Shown: positions 1 to 7,335 of the stretch, one piece after another | How positions within the stretch are numbered: position 1 is the stretch's first letter | Layout: each line of letters opens with the position of its first letter | The notes under the pieces: generated by a model | The model's input: the letters and a program-made list of their open reading frames with translations, nothing else | What the model was told of the DNA's origin: nothing | The model's database searches: none | Origin: Bacillota bacterium | GTDB taxonomy: Bacteria; Bacillota; Clostridia; Lachnospirales; Bianqueaceae | Assembly: GCA_017467985.1 (NCBI GenBank) | Contig: JAFUJY010000203.1 | Span: 1-15,579 of the forward strand | Length of the DNA stretch: 15,579 bases | Reading direction: 5' to 3' | Made by a program: the position numbers and the translations under genes

Positions 1-1139
1 ACCGTCTTATCTTCCTTATCGTCTACCTGGCTTATTGTTCCATCTACATCGCCCGGGTGAACTTGTCCGTGGCCAACCCGATGCTCCTTTCCGAAAATAT
101 TATGGATGCGGTGCAGATTGGTCTGCTGGGCAGCGTATTCTCTGTCATTTATGCTGGGGGACGCCTTCTGAATGGCACTCTTTCAGACATCAAACCGCCG
201 TGGCTTATGATCACTGTTGGTCTGGCCGCTGCGGGTATCAGCAATATTCTGATTGGCTTTTTCCCGCCTTTCCTGGGTATCTTTATGCTGTGGGCCGTCA
301 ATGCCTATGCCCAATCCATGCTGTGGAGTTCGGTTTTATGCATCGTTTCTAACATGTATGATCAGCGCACCGCCAAGAAAAAGACATCTCTCATGGTTAC
401 TTCTGTGGCTGCTGGCAATATTCTTGGTATCCTTATCAATACCTGGGTCATTACGGAGCTGGGATTAACCTTCGCCTTTGTGGTTCCCGGAGCACTGACC
501 TTAGTGCTGGGACTGGCGGTCATGGTGACCACTCGGCACATTGACCCTCCCCATGGAGAAAAACGTCACCTGTCCATTTTCGGTCTGCTGAAAGAAAAGC
601 AGCTGCGGCTCATGTGCATTCCGGCGCTGATGCACGGGGTAATGAAAGAAAATATCAGCCTGTGGATGGTGGTATTCATCATCGACCAGTTCCATATTGA
701 TCTGCAGGTCTCCGCCGCCTTTGTATTATTTATTCCTGCGGTGGGGTTTGTGGGTCGGTTACTCTACCCGCTTTGTTACAAACTGTGCAAAGAAAAAGAA
801 AACCGAGTATCCGTTTTCGGCTTCGGAATCTGCATCCTCTGCTCAGTGCTGCTTTGTTTTACAGCCGCCTCCCCCATTTTAGCGGTATTATATCTGAGCC
901 TAATTTACACAGCGGTGTCCATGATCAACACATCCATGCTGTCCATTTACCCCATTCGCTATCTGGATTCGGGCAATGTGGCCTCGGTTAGCGGAATTAT
1001 GGATTTTGCCACCTATTTGGGCGGCGGAATTAGTTCCGTTCTCTATGGTCTGTTGATTGATGGCTTCGGGTACGTGCCCATGTTCGCCTCATGGGTTATT
1101 ATATCGGTGGTCTCCATCTTTTTCTTGAAGCGGGATTAA
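1..1139 (+). CDS. OPA-family MFS transporter, 5'-truncated by the window edge
   Basis: The reading frame is open from base 3 with no start in view, so the gene begins upstream; the in-frame GTG at 57 lies inside transmembrane helix 1 and is not a credible start. About 378 residues are visible against a usual 410-450, so roughly the first 20-50 are missing. The protein is almost wholly hydrophobic helices with short charged loops, the MFS pattern. Resemblance to the organophosphate:phosphate antiporter branch (GlpT/UhpT-like) comes from a helix-1 motif YIARVNLSVANPML with its conserved Arg, the helix 2-3 loop GRLLNGTLSD, and the helix-4 stretch NAYAQSMLWSS. OPA members exchange phosphorylated sugars, glycerol-3-phosphate or related anions for phosphate across the inner membrane. 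Here the substrate is unknown; a hexosamine-type substrate would fit the convergent amino-sugar genes, but that is inference. The stop codon overlaps the stop of the convergent amidase gene. Confidence 0.85.
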   Translation, partial: RLIFLIVYLAYCSIYIARVNLSVANPMLLSENIMDAVQIGLLGSVFSVIYAGGRLLNGTLSDIKPPWLMITVGLAAAGISNILIGFFPPFLGIFMLWAVNAYAQSMLWSSVLCIVSNMYDQRTAKKKTSLMVTSVAAGNILGILINTWVITELGLTFAFVVPGALTLVLGLAVMVTTRHIDPPHGEKRHLSIFGLLKEKQLRLMCIPALMHGVMKENISLWMVVFIIDQFHIDLQVSAAFVLFIPAVGFVGRLLYPLCYKLCKEKENRVSVFGFGICILCSVLLCFTAASPILAVLYLSLIYTAVSMINTSMLSIYPIRYLDSGNVASVSGIMDFATYLGGGISSVLYGLLIDGFGYVPMFASWVIISVVSIFFLKRD

Positions 1140-2110
1140 TTCTGCCAGCGAATCTGCTCCCCTGTAATCAGCGGATATTTTACCAGAGTCTCCCCATCCA
1201 GGTTCTCCTTATGCATGTCCACACCGGTAATCTGGTGGTTATCATAGGTGGTATAATAATAGATCCCCTTTTCGGCGCTGCAGCAGGAAGTATAAATCGT
1301 AATTTCATACTTGCCATCTGCCAGTTCACAGCAGCCCCGCTGTTGGTCCACCGCTCCTAAAATATGAAAAAACTGACTGACACTTTCCCTCTCCCCACTG
1401 CCGGAGAGGGAATTCATTTTTACAAAGGCTGCCCGTACAAATCGGGACTGGGAGGATAAGTCTCCCGGCAAGCCCAATGCCCCCATTCCCCGACTATACC
1501 TAGACAACGACACTTTGTCGCTGAACTGGTTCACAGGATCTTTCGGCGACAGGTGCATATAGTTATTCAGATTAAACATCTGCATACCAAAAGGCGGATT
1601 ATTGGTCAACACCCCCACCGGATTCTCATACACATGCAGTCCATCTGCCATGGACTCCACCGTAATCGCCTCCTCCCGGTCTGCAATTAACCAGTGCAGC
1701 TGGGATAACGGCAGTTCCTTACTAAAAGGAATGTTTACCAGATTCATTCGTACAAGCAATGCCTTTGCCTCTTTTACTGTAGCACACTGCCCTAAAATCC
1801 ATGGTATAAACTCAAAGGGCGACACATTGTCTTTCCCTTCGGCCACCTCATGATATCTGGCATTGCCCACAAAATTCAGCCCCGCCATCCCCAAGCCATG
1901 CTCATTCATGGCCTCATAATACAGCGGATATTCCTCGGCCACATGGGCCATACCAATCATGGCATAGTGGCTGTTCAGCAAACCCATCTTGCAAAAATCA
2001 AATCTATAATTCCGGGGCGTAATCACCACTTCCTCCCCATAGGAAAACTCATAATCCAGCGTCCGCCCAAAATAAAAACCAGCCGTCCTATACGTGGCAG
2101 CAGTACACAT
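1136..2110 (-). CDS. Choloylglycine hydrolase / penicillin V acylase family amidase (Ntn hydrolase)
   Basis: 324 residues, cytoplasmic, no signal peptide. The family cleaves linear amides (conjugated bile salts, penicillin V, N-acyl amino acids, N-acyl homoserine lactones) with an N-terminal cysteine exposed by removal of Met1. The start at 2110 is chosen because it puts Cys at position 2 (MCTAATYRT) and has a perfect site AAAGGAG eight bases upstream; a start at 2143 gives an 11-residue extension that would bury the nucleophile. The other catalytic residues of bile salt hydrolases are present: Arg16 and Asp19 (FGRTLD), Asn79 (GLNF), Asn170 (LTNNPPF) and Arg223 (SSQSRFVRA), equivalent to Arg18, Asp21, Asn82, Asn175 and Arg228. 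Sequence alone does not separate bile-salt from other amide substrates. It is last in the leftward gene series, beyond the inverted repeat, and its stop overlaps that of the convergent transporter gene. Family call is firm; substrate is open. Confidence 0.9.
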   Translation of the reverse strand: MCTAATYRTAGFYFGRTLDYEFSYGEEVVITPRNYRFDFCKMGLLNSHYAMIGMAHVAEEYPLYYEAMNEHGLGMAGLNFVGNARYHEVAEGKDNVSPFEFIPWILGQCATVKEAKALLVRMNLVNIPFSKELPLSQLHWLIADREEAITVESMADGLHVYENPVGVLTNNPPFGMQMFNLNNYMHLSPKDPVNQFSDKVSLSRYSRGMGALGLPGDLSSQSRFVRAAFVKMNSLSGSGERESVSQFFHILGAVDQQRGCCELADGKYEITIYTSCCSAEKGIYYYTTYDNHQITGVDMHKENLDGETLVKYPLITGEQIRWQN

Positions 2111-2118
2111 TGTATCAA

Positions 2119-2125
2119 CTCCTTT
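2119..2125 (-). promoter_or_regulatory. Ribosome binding site that fixes the amidase start
   Basis: On the minus strand this reads AAAGGAG, eight bases before the ATG at 2110. It decides the start in favour of the form with Cys2. No convincing sigma-A promoter is visible between the inverted repeat and this site, so the gene may depend on read-through or on an unrecognised promoter type. Confidence 0.85.
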
Positions 2126-2163
2126 GACTATTAGTATGTCCACTCATTCTATAAATAAACCAA

Positions 2164-2236
2164 AGGGGGAATGCATTCTTTTCACAGACGTTTTGCGCGC
2201 AGCGCAACCAGGCTGTGAAAAGAATGCATTCCCCCT
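2164..2236. repeat. Perfect 24-bp inverted repeat with nested inner hairpin, probable terminator
   Basis: The arms 2164-2187 and 2213-2236 are exact reverse complements (24 of 24). The 25-base interior holds a second stem, TTGCGC (2193-2198) with GCGCAA (2202-2207) and loop GCA. The outer arms themselves contain the palindrome AATGCATT. U-rich stretches follow the stem on both strands (TTTGGTTTATTTAT on the minus strand, TATATTTTATT on the plus strand), so it can act as a factor-independent terminator for the serine hydrolase gene that ends six bases away. The stem is about twice the usual terminator length and the U tract is interrupted, so a small mobile palindromic repeat or an RNA-processing site is an alternative. 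The repeat is certain; its function is inferred. Confidence 0.9.
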
Positions 2237-2241
2237 ATATT

Positions 2242-3756
2242 TTATTGGGAGATGAATCCACTCTGGAATCCATTATAATCCGTCCAGATCCCCTCACAGA
2301 AGGATTGCATACGGATCGTCACCGTATCCTCAGTAAAGGCCAGATTGATCTTTAATGTACCCACGTAGTACCCAATAGAATAACATGTTATCTGCAATTC
2401 ATGGGCACTCTTCCATGCACCGCTGGTAATACAGGGCAAATATGTAGGAACTTCACTTCTATTATCCATATAAATGATCACTGGCTTACCTTCCGTCTCC
2501 GCTTTATCCGCAAATCCGGGGAAATTCTGGTGTATATGCTTACCCAAACCAAAGTTCAGTGCATATGTACCCTCTTCCTGCTCCCAGCGCAGTACCCCCT
2601 GATCTTCTTCCAGATCCACCTGCAGACTCTTCAAATGCAGAGCTGCTGGTGTACCAGGTCCAAAATCATCCATGACATATTTCTTTCTATTGATCAGAGC
2701 TGCCATAGCACTGTCCTTGTCGCCAGATACCGGTGCAATCTGCAGATTTTGACAATACTCTCTCAACTGAGACAACTGTTCCGGATCCTCTTTCTTCACC
2801 TCTTCGATCCCGGACAGTACCATATCATAAAACAGATGTTCAGCCCAGTCAATATAACCGGCTGGCTGACCTTGCATGTCTGCAGTCATGGCAAAAATCA
2901 AATCCTTTTCCGGGATACAATAGGCCATCTGACCACCCATCCCATAACAAGAGAAGCCGTGTTCACCACACCAGAACTGATATCCATAGCCATAAGCTCC
3001 ATTTTCGATCTGCTTACTGGTAGCTTCCTGCATATATTCTTTACTGACCAGCTGTTTGCCTTCATACTCACCCATATGCAGACACAACTGAGCGAACTTC
3101 GCCATATCCCGCAGCGTACACAAAATACCAGATCCAGCCCAGGACACCTTACCATCCTGTGTTTTTACACAGATCGCATCTTCACTGAAGCCCATTTCAC
3201 CAAACCCTTTGCTGCGCAGATAATCCAGAATCTCCATACCGCTGAGTTTCTCCACCAATGCGGTTAACGTGGTAGTCGCAGACGTATCGTAATTAAATAC
3301 CTGTCCTGGCAGATGATTGGGTTGACATTCAAAGAATGTACGGATCCAGTCTTCATCCTGCAGCACTTTATAAGTAGTCATATGAAAAGGCGTGGACATC
3401 CTCAACAAGTCCCGAATAGTAGCCCGGGCAATATAGGGATGCAGATCCTTGGGCAGTTTCTCCGGAAAATAAGAGGCGATGGTGTCGTAAATGGATAGCT
3501 TGCCTTCGTCCTGAAGCATGCCAATGGCTACTGACACGAAGCTCTTGCTGGTAGAATACATTCTATGCTTCCACTCCTGCTTGTGGGGAGCATAATACCC
3601 TTCTGCCGCAATCTTACCATGGCGCAGAATAATAAAACCATGCATACAGTGACCATGATGTTCCAACTTTTTCAAATATGCCAAGATAGCACCGGAATCC
3701 AGACCCACACTCTCCGGGCTAACCATGGGCAGGGGATTTCTTTCAATACTCATCAT
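2242..3756 (-). CDS. Serine hydrolase, beta-lactamase class C / 6-aminohexanoate-dimer hydrolase-like
   Basis: 504 residues, no signal peptide or membrane anchor, so cytoplasmic. Residues about 15-310 form a penicillin-binding-protein-like fold: the SxxK motif is Ser68-Thr-Ser-Lys71 in MYSTSKSF, giving the acylated serine and its lysine base; the second motif is Tyr156-Asp-Thr158, where the family usually has YxN; the third-motif region is YGMGGQ (271-276), in place of the KTG or HxG of true beta-lactamases. Residues about 330-504 make a beta-rich C-terminal domain that I do not recognise. The family holds esterases, amidases and D-amino-acid peptidases, so the substrate cannot be assigned; it is unlikely to be a resistance enzyme given its location. 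Its ATG overlaps the stop of the upstream DUF4091 gene as ATGA, which implies translational coupling; a second ATG at 3753 has a slightly better distance to the AAAGGA site. Confidence 0.85.
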   Translation of the reverse strand: MMSIERNPLPMVSPESVGLDSGAILAYLKKLEHHGHCMHGFIILRHGKIAAEGYYAPHKQEWKHRMYSTSKSFVSVAIGMLQDEGKLSIYDTIASYFPEKLPKDLHPYIARATIRDLLRMSTPFHMTTYKVLQDEDWIRTFFECQPNHLPGQVFNYDTSATTTLTALVEKLSGMEILDYLRSKGFGEMGFSEDAICVKTQDGKVSWAGSGILCTLRDMAKFAQLCLHMGEYEGKQLVSKEYMQEATSKQIENGAYGYGYQFWCGEHGFSCYGMGGQMAYCIPEKDLIFAMTADMQGQPAGYIDWAEHLFYDMVLSGIEEVKKEDPEQLSQLREYCQNLQIAPVSGDKDSAMAALINRKKYVMDDFGPGTPAALHLKSLQVDLEEDQGVLRWEQEEGTYALNFGLGKHIHQNFPGFADKAETEGKPVIIYMDNRSEVPTYLPCITSGAWKSAHELQITCYSIGYYVGTLKINLAFTEDTVTIRMQSFCEGIWTDYNGFQSGFISQ

Positions 3757-5369
3757 ACTCTTCCTTTCAGTTCTTCTTTTATTGCATCATTTAGCTTCAA
3801 CAAATACTCCGGATTCTTGGGATAATCAAAAAATGTGAGTTCCATACCCGCTCGTTCTTCCAGCCACGCTACCACTTCTTCATGGCTCATATAACGCTCC
3901 AGCAGACGACACAATTGGATGTCCTGCAGTCCTTCTTTGAAGACCTTTCCCCGCAGAGAGGGAACTACCCCGTCCTTCCAGGGGTACACTGTAAAGGGAT
4001 CTCCCGAGGGGAATATCCGCTCGGCGGATGAAGTTACATAAGGATTAATGGGATACAATGCCAGGGCACTGTAATAAAAGTTATAGCCCCACTGCAAAAA
4101 TCCTTTGATATTATATTTATACATCTGCAGGCCCATGATCCGGGTTCTTGCTGAGGACATGGCCATAAAACGATTGGATACATCCGTATGTTGTCCGGTG
4201 CAGTAATAAACCCACTGATTCTCAATCTGCTTTTCCAGGAAAGGTACGATGTGGTTCGATGCGGTCACCGGTACATCCAGCAGACCCTCATCATAAAAAT
4301 CCACATTGGACAATGCATCCATAATTTTCATGTCGCCGATCAATGGTCTGACGACACTGTAGGCATAGCGATAATTGTCCAAATGCTCGAAGGAGGGCTC
4401 ATCCGACAAATGGAAGAAGCAGTTCTCCTTCACCCCTTCTCCCTCCAAAAACTCCAGCAATTGGGGAATCAACTGTTCCAGAAATGCTTTATATTCGGGA
4501 GAGGTGGCTGGTGTATGCCAGCCAAAGAGGTGCTCCTCTCCTGCATAAATATTGGGGCAATACTTTAGTCCCCACTGGGAGAACAGATGGGACATTTCAA
4601 AATACCGCATACCATTTTTGCGGGCCAGGTCCAACCAGCGTTTCAACATGGAAAAGTCAAACTCGTAGCCACCCTCTTTTTTACCAACCCGAACCAACTG
4701 GGTATTGGGCCGATAAAATCCGGGCTGGGTATCCAGCGGGGGTGTAAAGATGGGCGTCAGAATCATATTCATCCCCAGTTCCCCTGCCAACTGCATATAC
4801 TTATCAATTAAGGCCCAGTGCTCTTCGCTGTACACCGGCACATGATGGGCACTGGCAATACAGTCCACATGGAACCACTGGGTAAATTTCAACTCCTGTT
4901 CCGGCAGCGAAAGGGGCAGTACCTCCACCATCATGGTCTCCTGCAGATTCTGCTCCCCATCATAACAAATGGTAATCGGATATTTTCCTGCAGGATACTC
5001 CCGGGGGATTTTCACTTCCACCCAGACCACAGCATAATTATTAAATAAAATACAACCCTTTTGCTCCTCCAATGGCAGCAGAATATCCGGCATAATGCCC
5101 GGGGTCCCGGTCAAATAATCCAGATCCTCACAAGTGGCATGTGAAGGCATATCCATGACTGCATCATTCACCACATATAGCTGAACATACTCCGCCAAAG
5201 GTGACTCCACCGACACCTTTAGAATTGTACGTTCATCCGTAAGCAGCATCTGCTGATAGGAAAACTGTTCTCCTCCCAGCAGAATTTTATGATTTGCGAT
5301 GGTTTGCATCTCCTGACTGCGGCTGCGGACTTTCTCCAGCGATGAAATGGTTTTAACACTAACGTCCAT
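3753..5369 (-). CDS. DUF4091 / GH123-like glycoside hydrolase (candidate beta-N-acetylgalactosaminidase)
   Basis: 538 residues without a signal peptide. The N-terminal 150 residues form a beta-sandwich-like region; from about 160 the sequence follows the DUF4091 TIM-barrel pattern (FTQWFHVDC, GMNMILTPIFTPP, KNGMRYFEMSHLFSQWG). The core motif FFHLSDEP carries adjacent Asp323-Glu324, matching the Asp-Glu pair used for substrate-assisted catalysis in GH123 enzymes, which remove beta-linked GalNAc. The C-terminal barrel part (GFLQWGYNFYYS) is also typical. The start has a GGGAGG site eight bases upstream, and the gene follows nagA by 15 bases, overlapping the next gene by 4. Neighbouring nagA and nagB support an N-acetylhexosaminide substrate. 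Membership in the DUF4091 superfamily is clear; activity and GalNAc versus GlcNAc preference are inferred. Cytoplasmic location means it would act on imported short glycosides rather than on mucin directly. Confidence 0.85.
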   Translation of the reverse strand: MDVSVKTISSLEKVRSRSQEMQTIANHKILLGGEQFSYQQMLLTDERTILKVSVESPLAEYVQLYVVNDAVMDMPSHATCEDLDYLTGTPGIMPDILLPLEEQKGCILFNNYAVVWVEVKIPREYPAGKYPITICYDGEQNLQETMMVEVLPLSLPEQELKFTQWFHVDCIASAHHVPVYSEEHWALIDKYMQLAGELGMNMILTPIFTPPLDTQPGFYRPNTQLVRVGKKEGGYEFDFSMLKRWLDLARKNGMRYFEMSHLFSQWGLKYCPNIYAGEEHLFGWHTPATSPEYKAFLEQLIPQLLEFLEGEGVKENCFFHLSDEPSFEHLDNYRYAYSVVRPLIGDMKIMDALSNVDFYDEGLLDVPVTASNHIVPFLEKQIENQWVYYCTGQHTDVSNRFMAMSSARTRIMGLQMYKYNIKGFLQWGYNFYYSALALYPINPYVTSSAERIFPSGDPFTVYPWKDGVVPSLRGKVFKEGLQDIQLCRLLERYMSHEEVVAWLEERAGMELTFFDYPKNPEYLLKLNDAIKEELKGRV

Positions 5370-5384
5370 GACTTAATCCTCCCG

Positions 5385-6545
5385 TTATATACTGTCTCCG
5401 GACAAGATCACTTCTTTTATCCTAATATCCTCATCAAAAATCACGATATCTGCGTCACACCCTACTTCCAGTCGTCCGGTATGATCCAGACCCATAACCT
5501 CTGCGGGCGTGCGGGTCATCATGCGCACACAATCTACCAGGGGAATCCTCGCCTGCTGATAACAAGTGCGCACCAGTCGATCTGCAGTGGCCACACTTCC
5601 GGCAAAGGATGTGCGATCCAGCAGTTTGGCAATACCGCCTTCAATAATACAAGGCATGGCTTCTTCCTTGCGGCCCAGCATGGAAGGACCTTCCGGCATC
5701 CCCGCTCCCCGCATGGAATCCGTCACCAGGCAAATCTTCTGCGGACCTTTACACTTATAAATCAGCTGCAGTAATTCCGGCGGCAAATGCAGTCCGTCTG
5801 CAATCATCTCCACCTTCATATCATCCAGCAGATAGGCTGACTCCACCACTCCAAGGATACGAAAACCACCCTTACGCACAATGGTAGACATACCGGAATA
5901 CAAATGGGTCACCAACTGACAGCCATTTTCATAAATCTGCTTCACTTCGCTGTACTGGGCATCGCTGTGAGCAATGCCGGGAATGACCCCATTTTTCACC
6001 AGTTCGCGGCAAAACTCCACACTGCCTGAACGTTCCGGCGCAAAATCCCAGCGCTTAATAATGTCTTTTCCCAGCTCTAACAGTTCGTTATACTCCTGGG
6101 GAATTGGGTCTGTAATGTACTTAGGATTCTGGGCACCGCTTTGATTTAAGGAAAAATATGGTCCCTCCAGGTGCGCTCCCGGAATATGGGGTAATCGCTT
6201 GGAACTGTGCATGGCCTGTCCAATATCCAGCACAGCCTGTTTCAGTACAGGGTAACTGCTGGCCAAGGTTGTGGGATAAATGGTGGTAGTACCATGTTCC
6301 AAATGCATCATAGCCGCCTGTTCAATGGGCTCCACACCACCGTCCATAAAATCAGCCCCTCCACCGCCATGACTGTGAATGTCAATGAACCCAGGAGACA
6401 CATACTGTCCCTGGGCATCCATAAGACGATCATAGGGCAGATCCTCCGGAGTGATGGCCGCAATTCGACCATTCTCCAGATACAGATTCTGCCCTGTAAT
6501 CATCCGGTCCGCAATCAGCGTACCATTTTGAATCTTAATTCGCAT
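5385..6545 (-). CDS. nagA: N-acetylglucosamine-6-phosphate deacetylase
   Basis: 386 residues, the normal length. It removes acetate from GlcNAc-6-phosphate to give glucosamine-6-phosphate in the cytoplasm. Amidohydrolase hallmarks are in order: His57-Ser-His59 in PGFIDIHSHG, metal-ligand Glu127 in GAHLEGPY, His193 (IAHSDA), His214 (LVTHLYSGMS), His253 (ADGLHL), and the catalytic Asp276 (LVTDSM). The C-terminal segment (GRLEVGCDADIVIFD) is the usual small beta domain. Where many NagA enzymes read HLFNAM, this one reads HLYSGM, a variant I associate with Clostridia. The ATG lies 11 bases inside the end of nagB and lacks a strong own ribosome binding site, so translation is probably coupled. A GalNAc-6-phosphate deacetylase (AgaA) role cannot be excluded and would suit the GH123-like neighbour. 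Confidence 0.93.
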   Translation of the reverse strand: MRIKIQNGTLIADRMITGQNLYLENGRIAAITPEDLPYDRLMDAQGQYVSPGFIDIHSHGGGGADFMDGGVEPIEQAAMMHLEHGTTTIYPTTLASSYPVLKQAVLDIGQAMHSSKRLPHIPGAHLEGPYFSLNQSGAQNPKYITDPIPQEYNELLELGKDIIKRWDFAPERSGSVEFCRELVKNGVIPGIAHSDAQYSEVKQIYENGCQLVTHLYSGMSTIVRKGGFRILGVVESAYLLDDMKVEMIADGLHLPPELLQLIYKCKGPQKICLVTDSMRGAGMPEGPSMLGRKEEAMPCIIEGGIAKLLDRTSFAGSVATADRLVRTCYQQARIPLVDCVRMMTRTPAEVMGLDHTGRLEVGCDADIVIFDEDIRIKEVILSGDSI

Positions 6546-7308
6546 ATTCTAATGTATATTCGCAGCCCTGTGCGGGAAGGATTTTAGCCGTATCCACATT
6601 GGCAAAGGAATCCTTATCCACAAACAGAACAAAGGAATCATGCCCCTTCATAATCGTAGCAGGCACCATATTGTTCTTCTCCTGCTCCAGTGTCTTTTGG
6701 ATTGCATCTGCCTTGGCAGCATAGGGTACACAAGATACAATATTCTTGCATTTTAAAATCTGAGAAACGGTCATGGAAACAGCCTGCTTGGGTACTTCGT
6801 CAATATTGGCAAACCATCCTTCACGAACCTGCTGCTTCTTACAGGTTTCGTTCAGATTCACCACGATATATGCTTCCTGGGTGTCAAAATCTGCCGGCGG
6901 GTCATTAAAAGCAATATGGCCATTTTCGCCGATACCAATCAGACCCACATCCACCGTTTTTTCCCGCAAAGTGGCACTGATGGAAGCAATCCCTTCAGGG
7001 GTACCATCCACCAAATATGCGGCCTTTAGGTTCACCTTACCAATAAATCTTTCTTTCAGATACTTACGGAAGCTGGCAATATGGGTTTCCGGCAGGTTTA
7101 CATATTCATCCAGATGGAACATCTCCACCTTGGACCAGTCCACATCCTTCTCAATCAATGCTTCCAGAGTGGTAAACTGGGATGCACCTGTGGAAAGAAC
7201 GATTCTTGCCTCTCCCTTTTCAGCGATGGCTGCGTTAATCAGCTTGGCTGCATACTCCGCTGCATTGATTCCCAGTGCCTTTGCGTCTTTACTTACAATA
7301 ATTTTCAT
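6535..7308 (-). CDS. nagB: Glucosamine-6-phosphate deaminase (divergent NagB-like)
   Basis: 257 residues of the NagB/6-phosphogluconolactonase fold. It should convert glucosamine-6-phosphate to fructose-6-phosphate and ammonia, following NagA. LSTGASQ (38-44) is the phosphate-binding loop, LDEY (66-69) carries Asp67 equivalent to E. coli Asp72, and GIGENGHIAFNDPP (125-138) is the active-site loop with His131 equivalent to His143. Two acidic positions differ from E. coli: Asp141 is Asn129, common in Firmicutes, and Glu148 is Asp136, typical of a separate sub-branch that also has the downstream stretch QQVREGWFANIDEVPKQAV. A galactosamine-6-phosphate deaminase (AgaI-like) is therefore a fair alternative. 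The upstream Shine-Dalgarno is weak (GAAAGAAG), and the gap to the oxidoreductase gene is 27 bases. The 3' end overlaps nagA by 11 bases. Confidence 0.85.
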   Translation of the reverse strand: MKIIVSKDAKALGINAAEYAAKLINAAIAEKGEARIVLSTGASQFTTLEALIEKDVDWSKVEMFHLDEYVNLPETHIASFRKYLKERFIGKVNLKAAYLVDGTPEGIASISATLREKTVDVGLIGIGENGHIAFNDPPADFDTQEAYIVVNLNETCKKQQVREGWFANIDEVPKQAVSMTVSQILKCKNIVSCVPYAAKADAIQKTLEQEKNNMVPATIMKGHDSFVLFVDKDSFANVDTAKILPAQGCEYTLEYAN

Positions 7309-7335
7309 GATAATTTGCTTCTTTCTATATTTTTA

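Noticed and set aside
2111..2163. Sporulation-type (sigma-E-like) promoter before the amidase gene, from CATACT with an AT-rich stretch about 14 bases upstream
   Set aside because: Match to the consensus is partial and there is no supporting context; too weak to annotate.
2401..3267. Plus-strand open frame of 288 codons opposite the serine hydrolase
   Set aside because: Composition is implausible for a protein and the opposite strand has intact family motifs.
2242..3756. Antibiotic-resistance beta-lactamase
   Set aside because: No signal peptide, altered YxN and KTG motifs, and a location in a sugar-catabolic operon argue against it.
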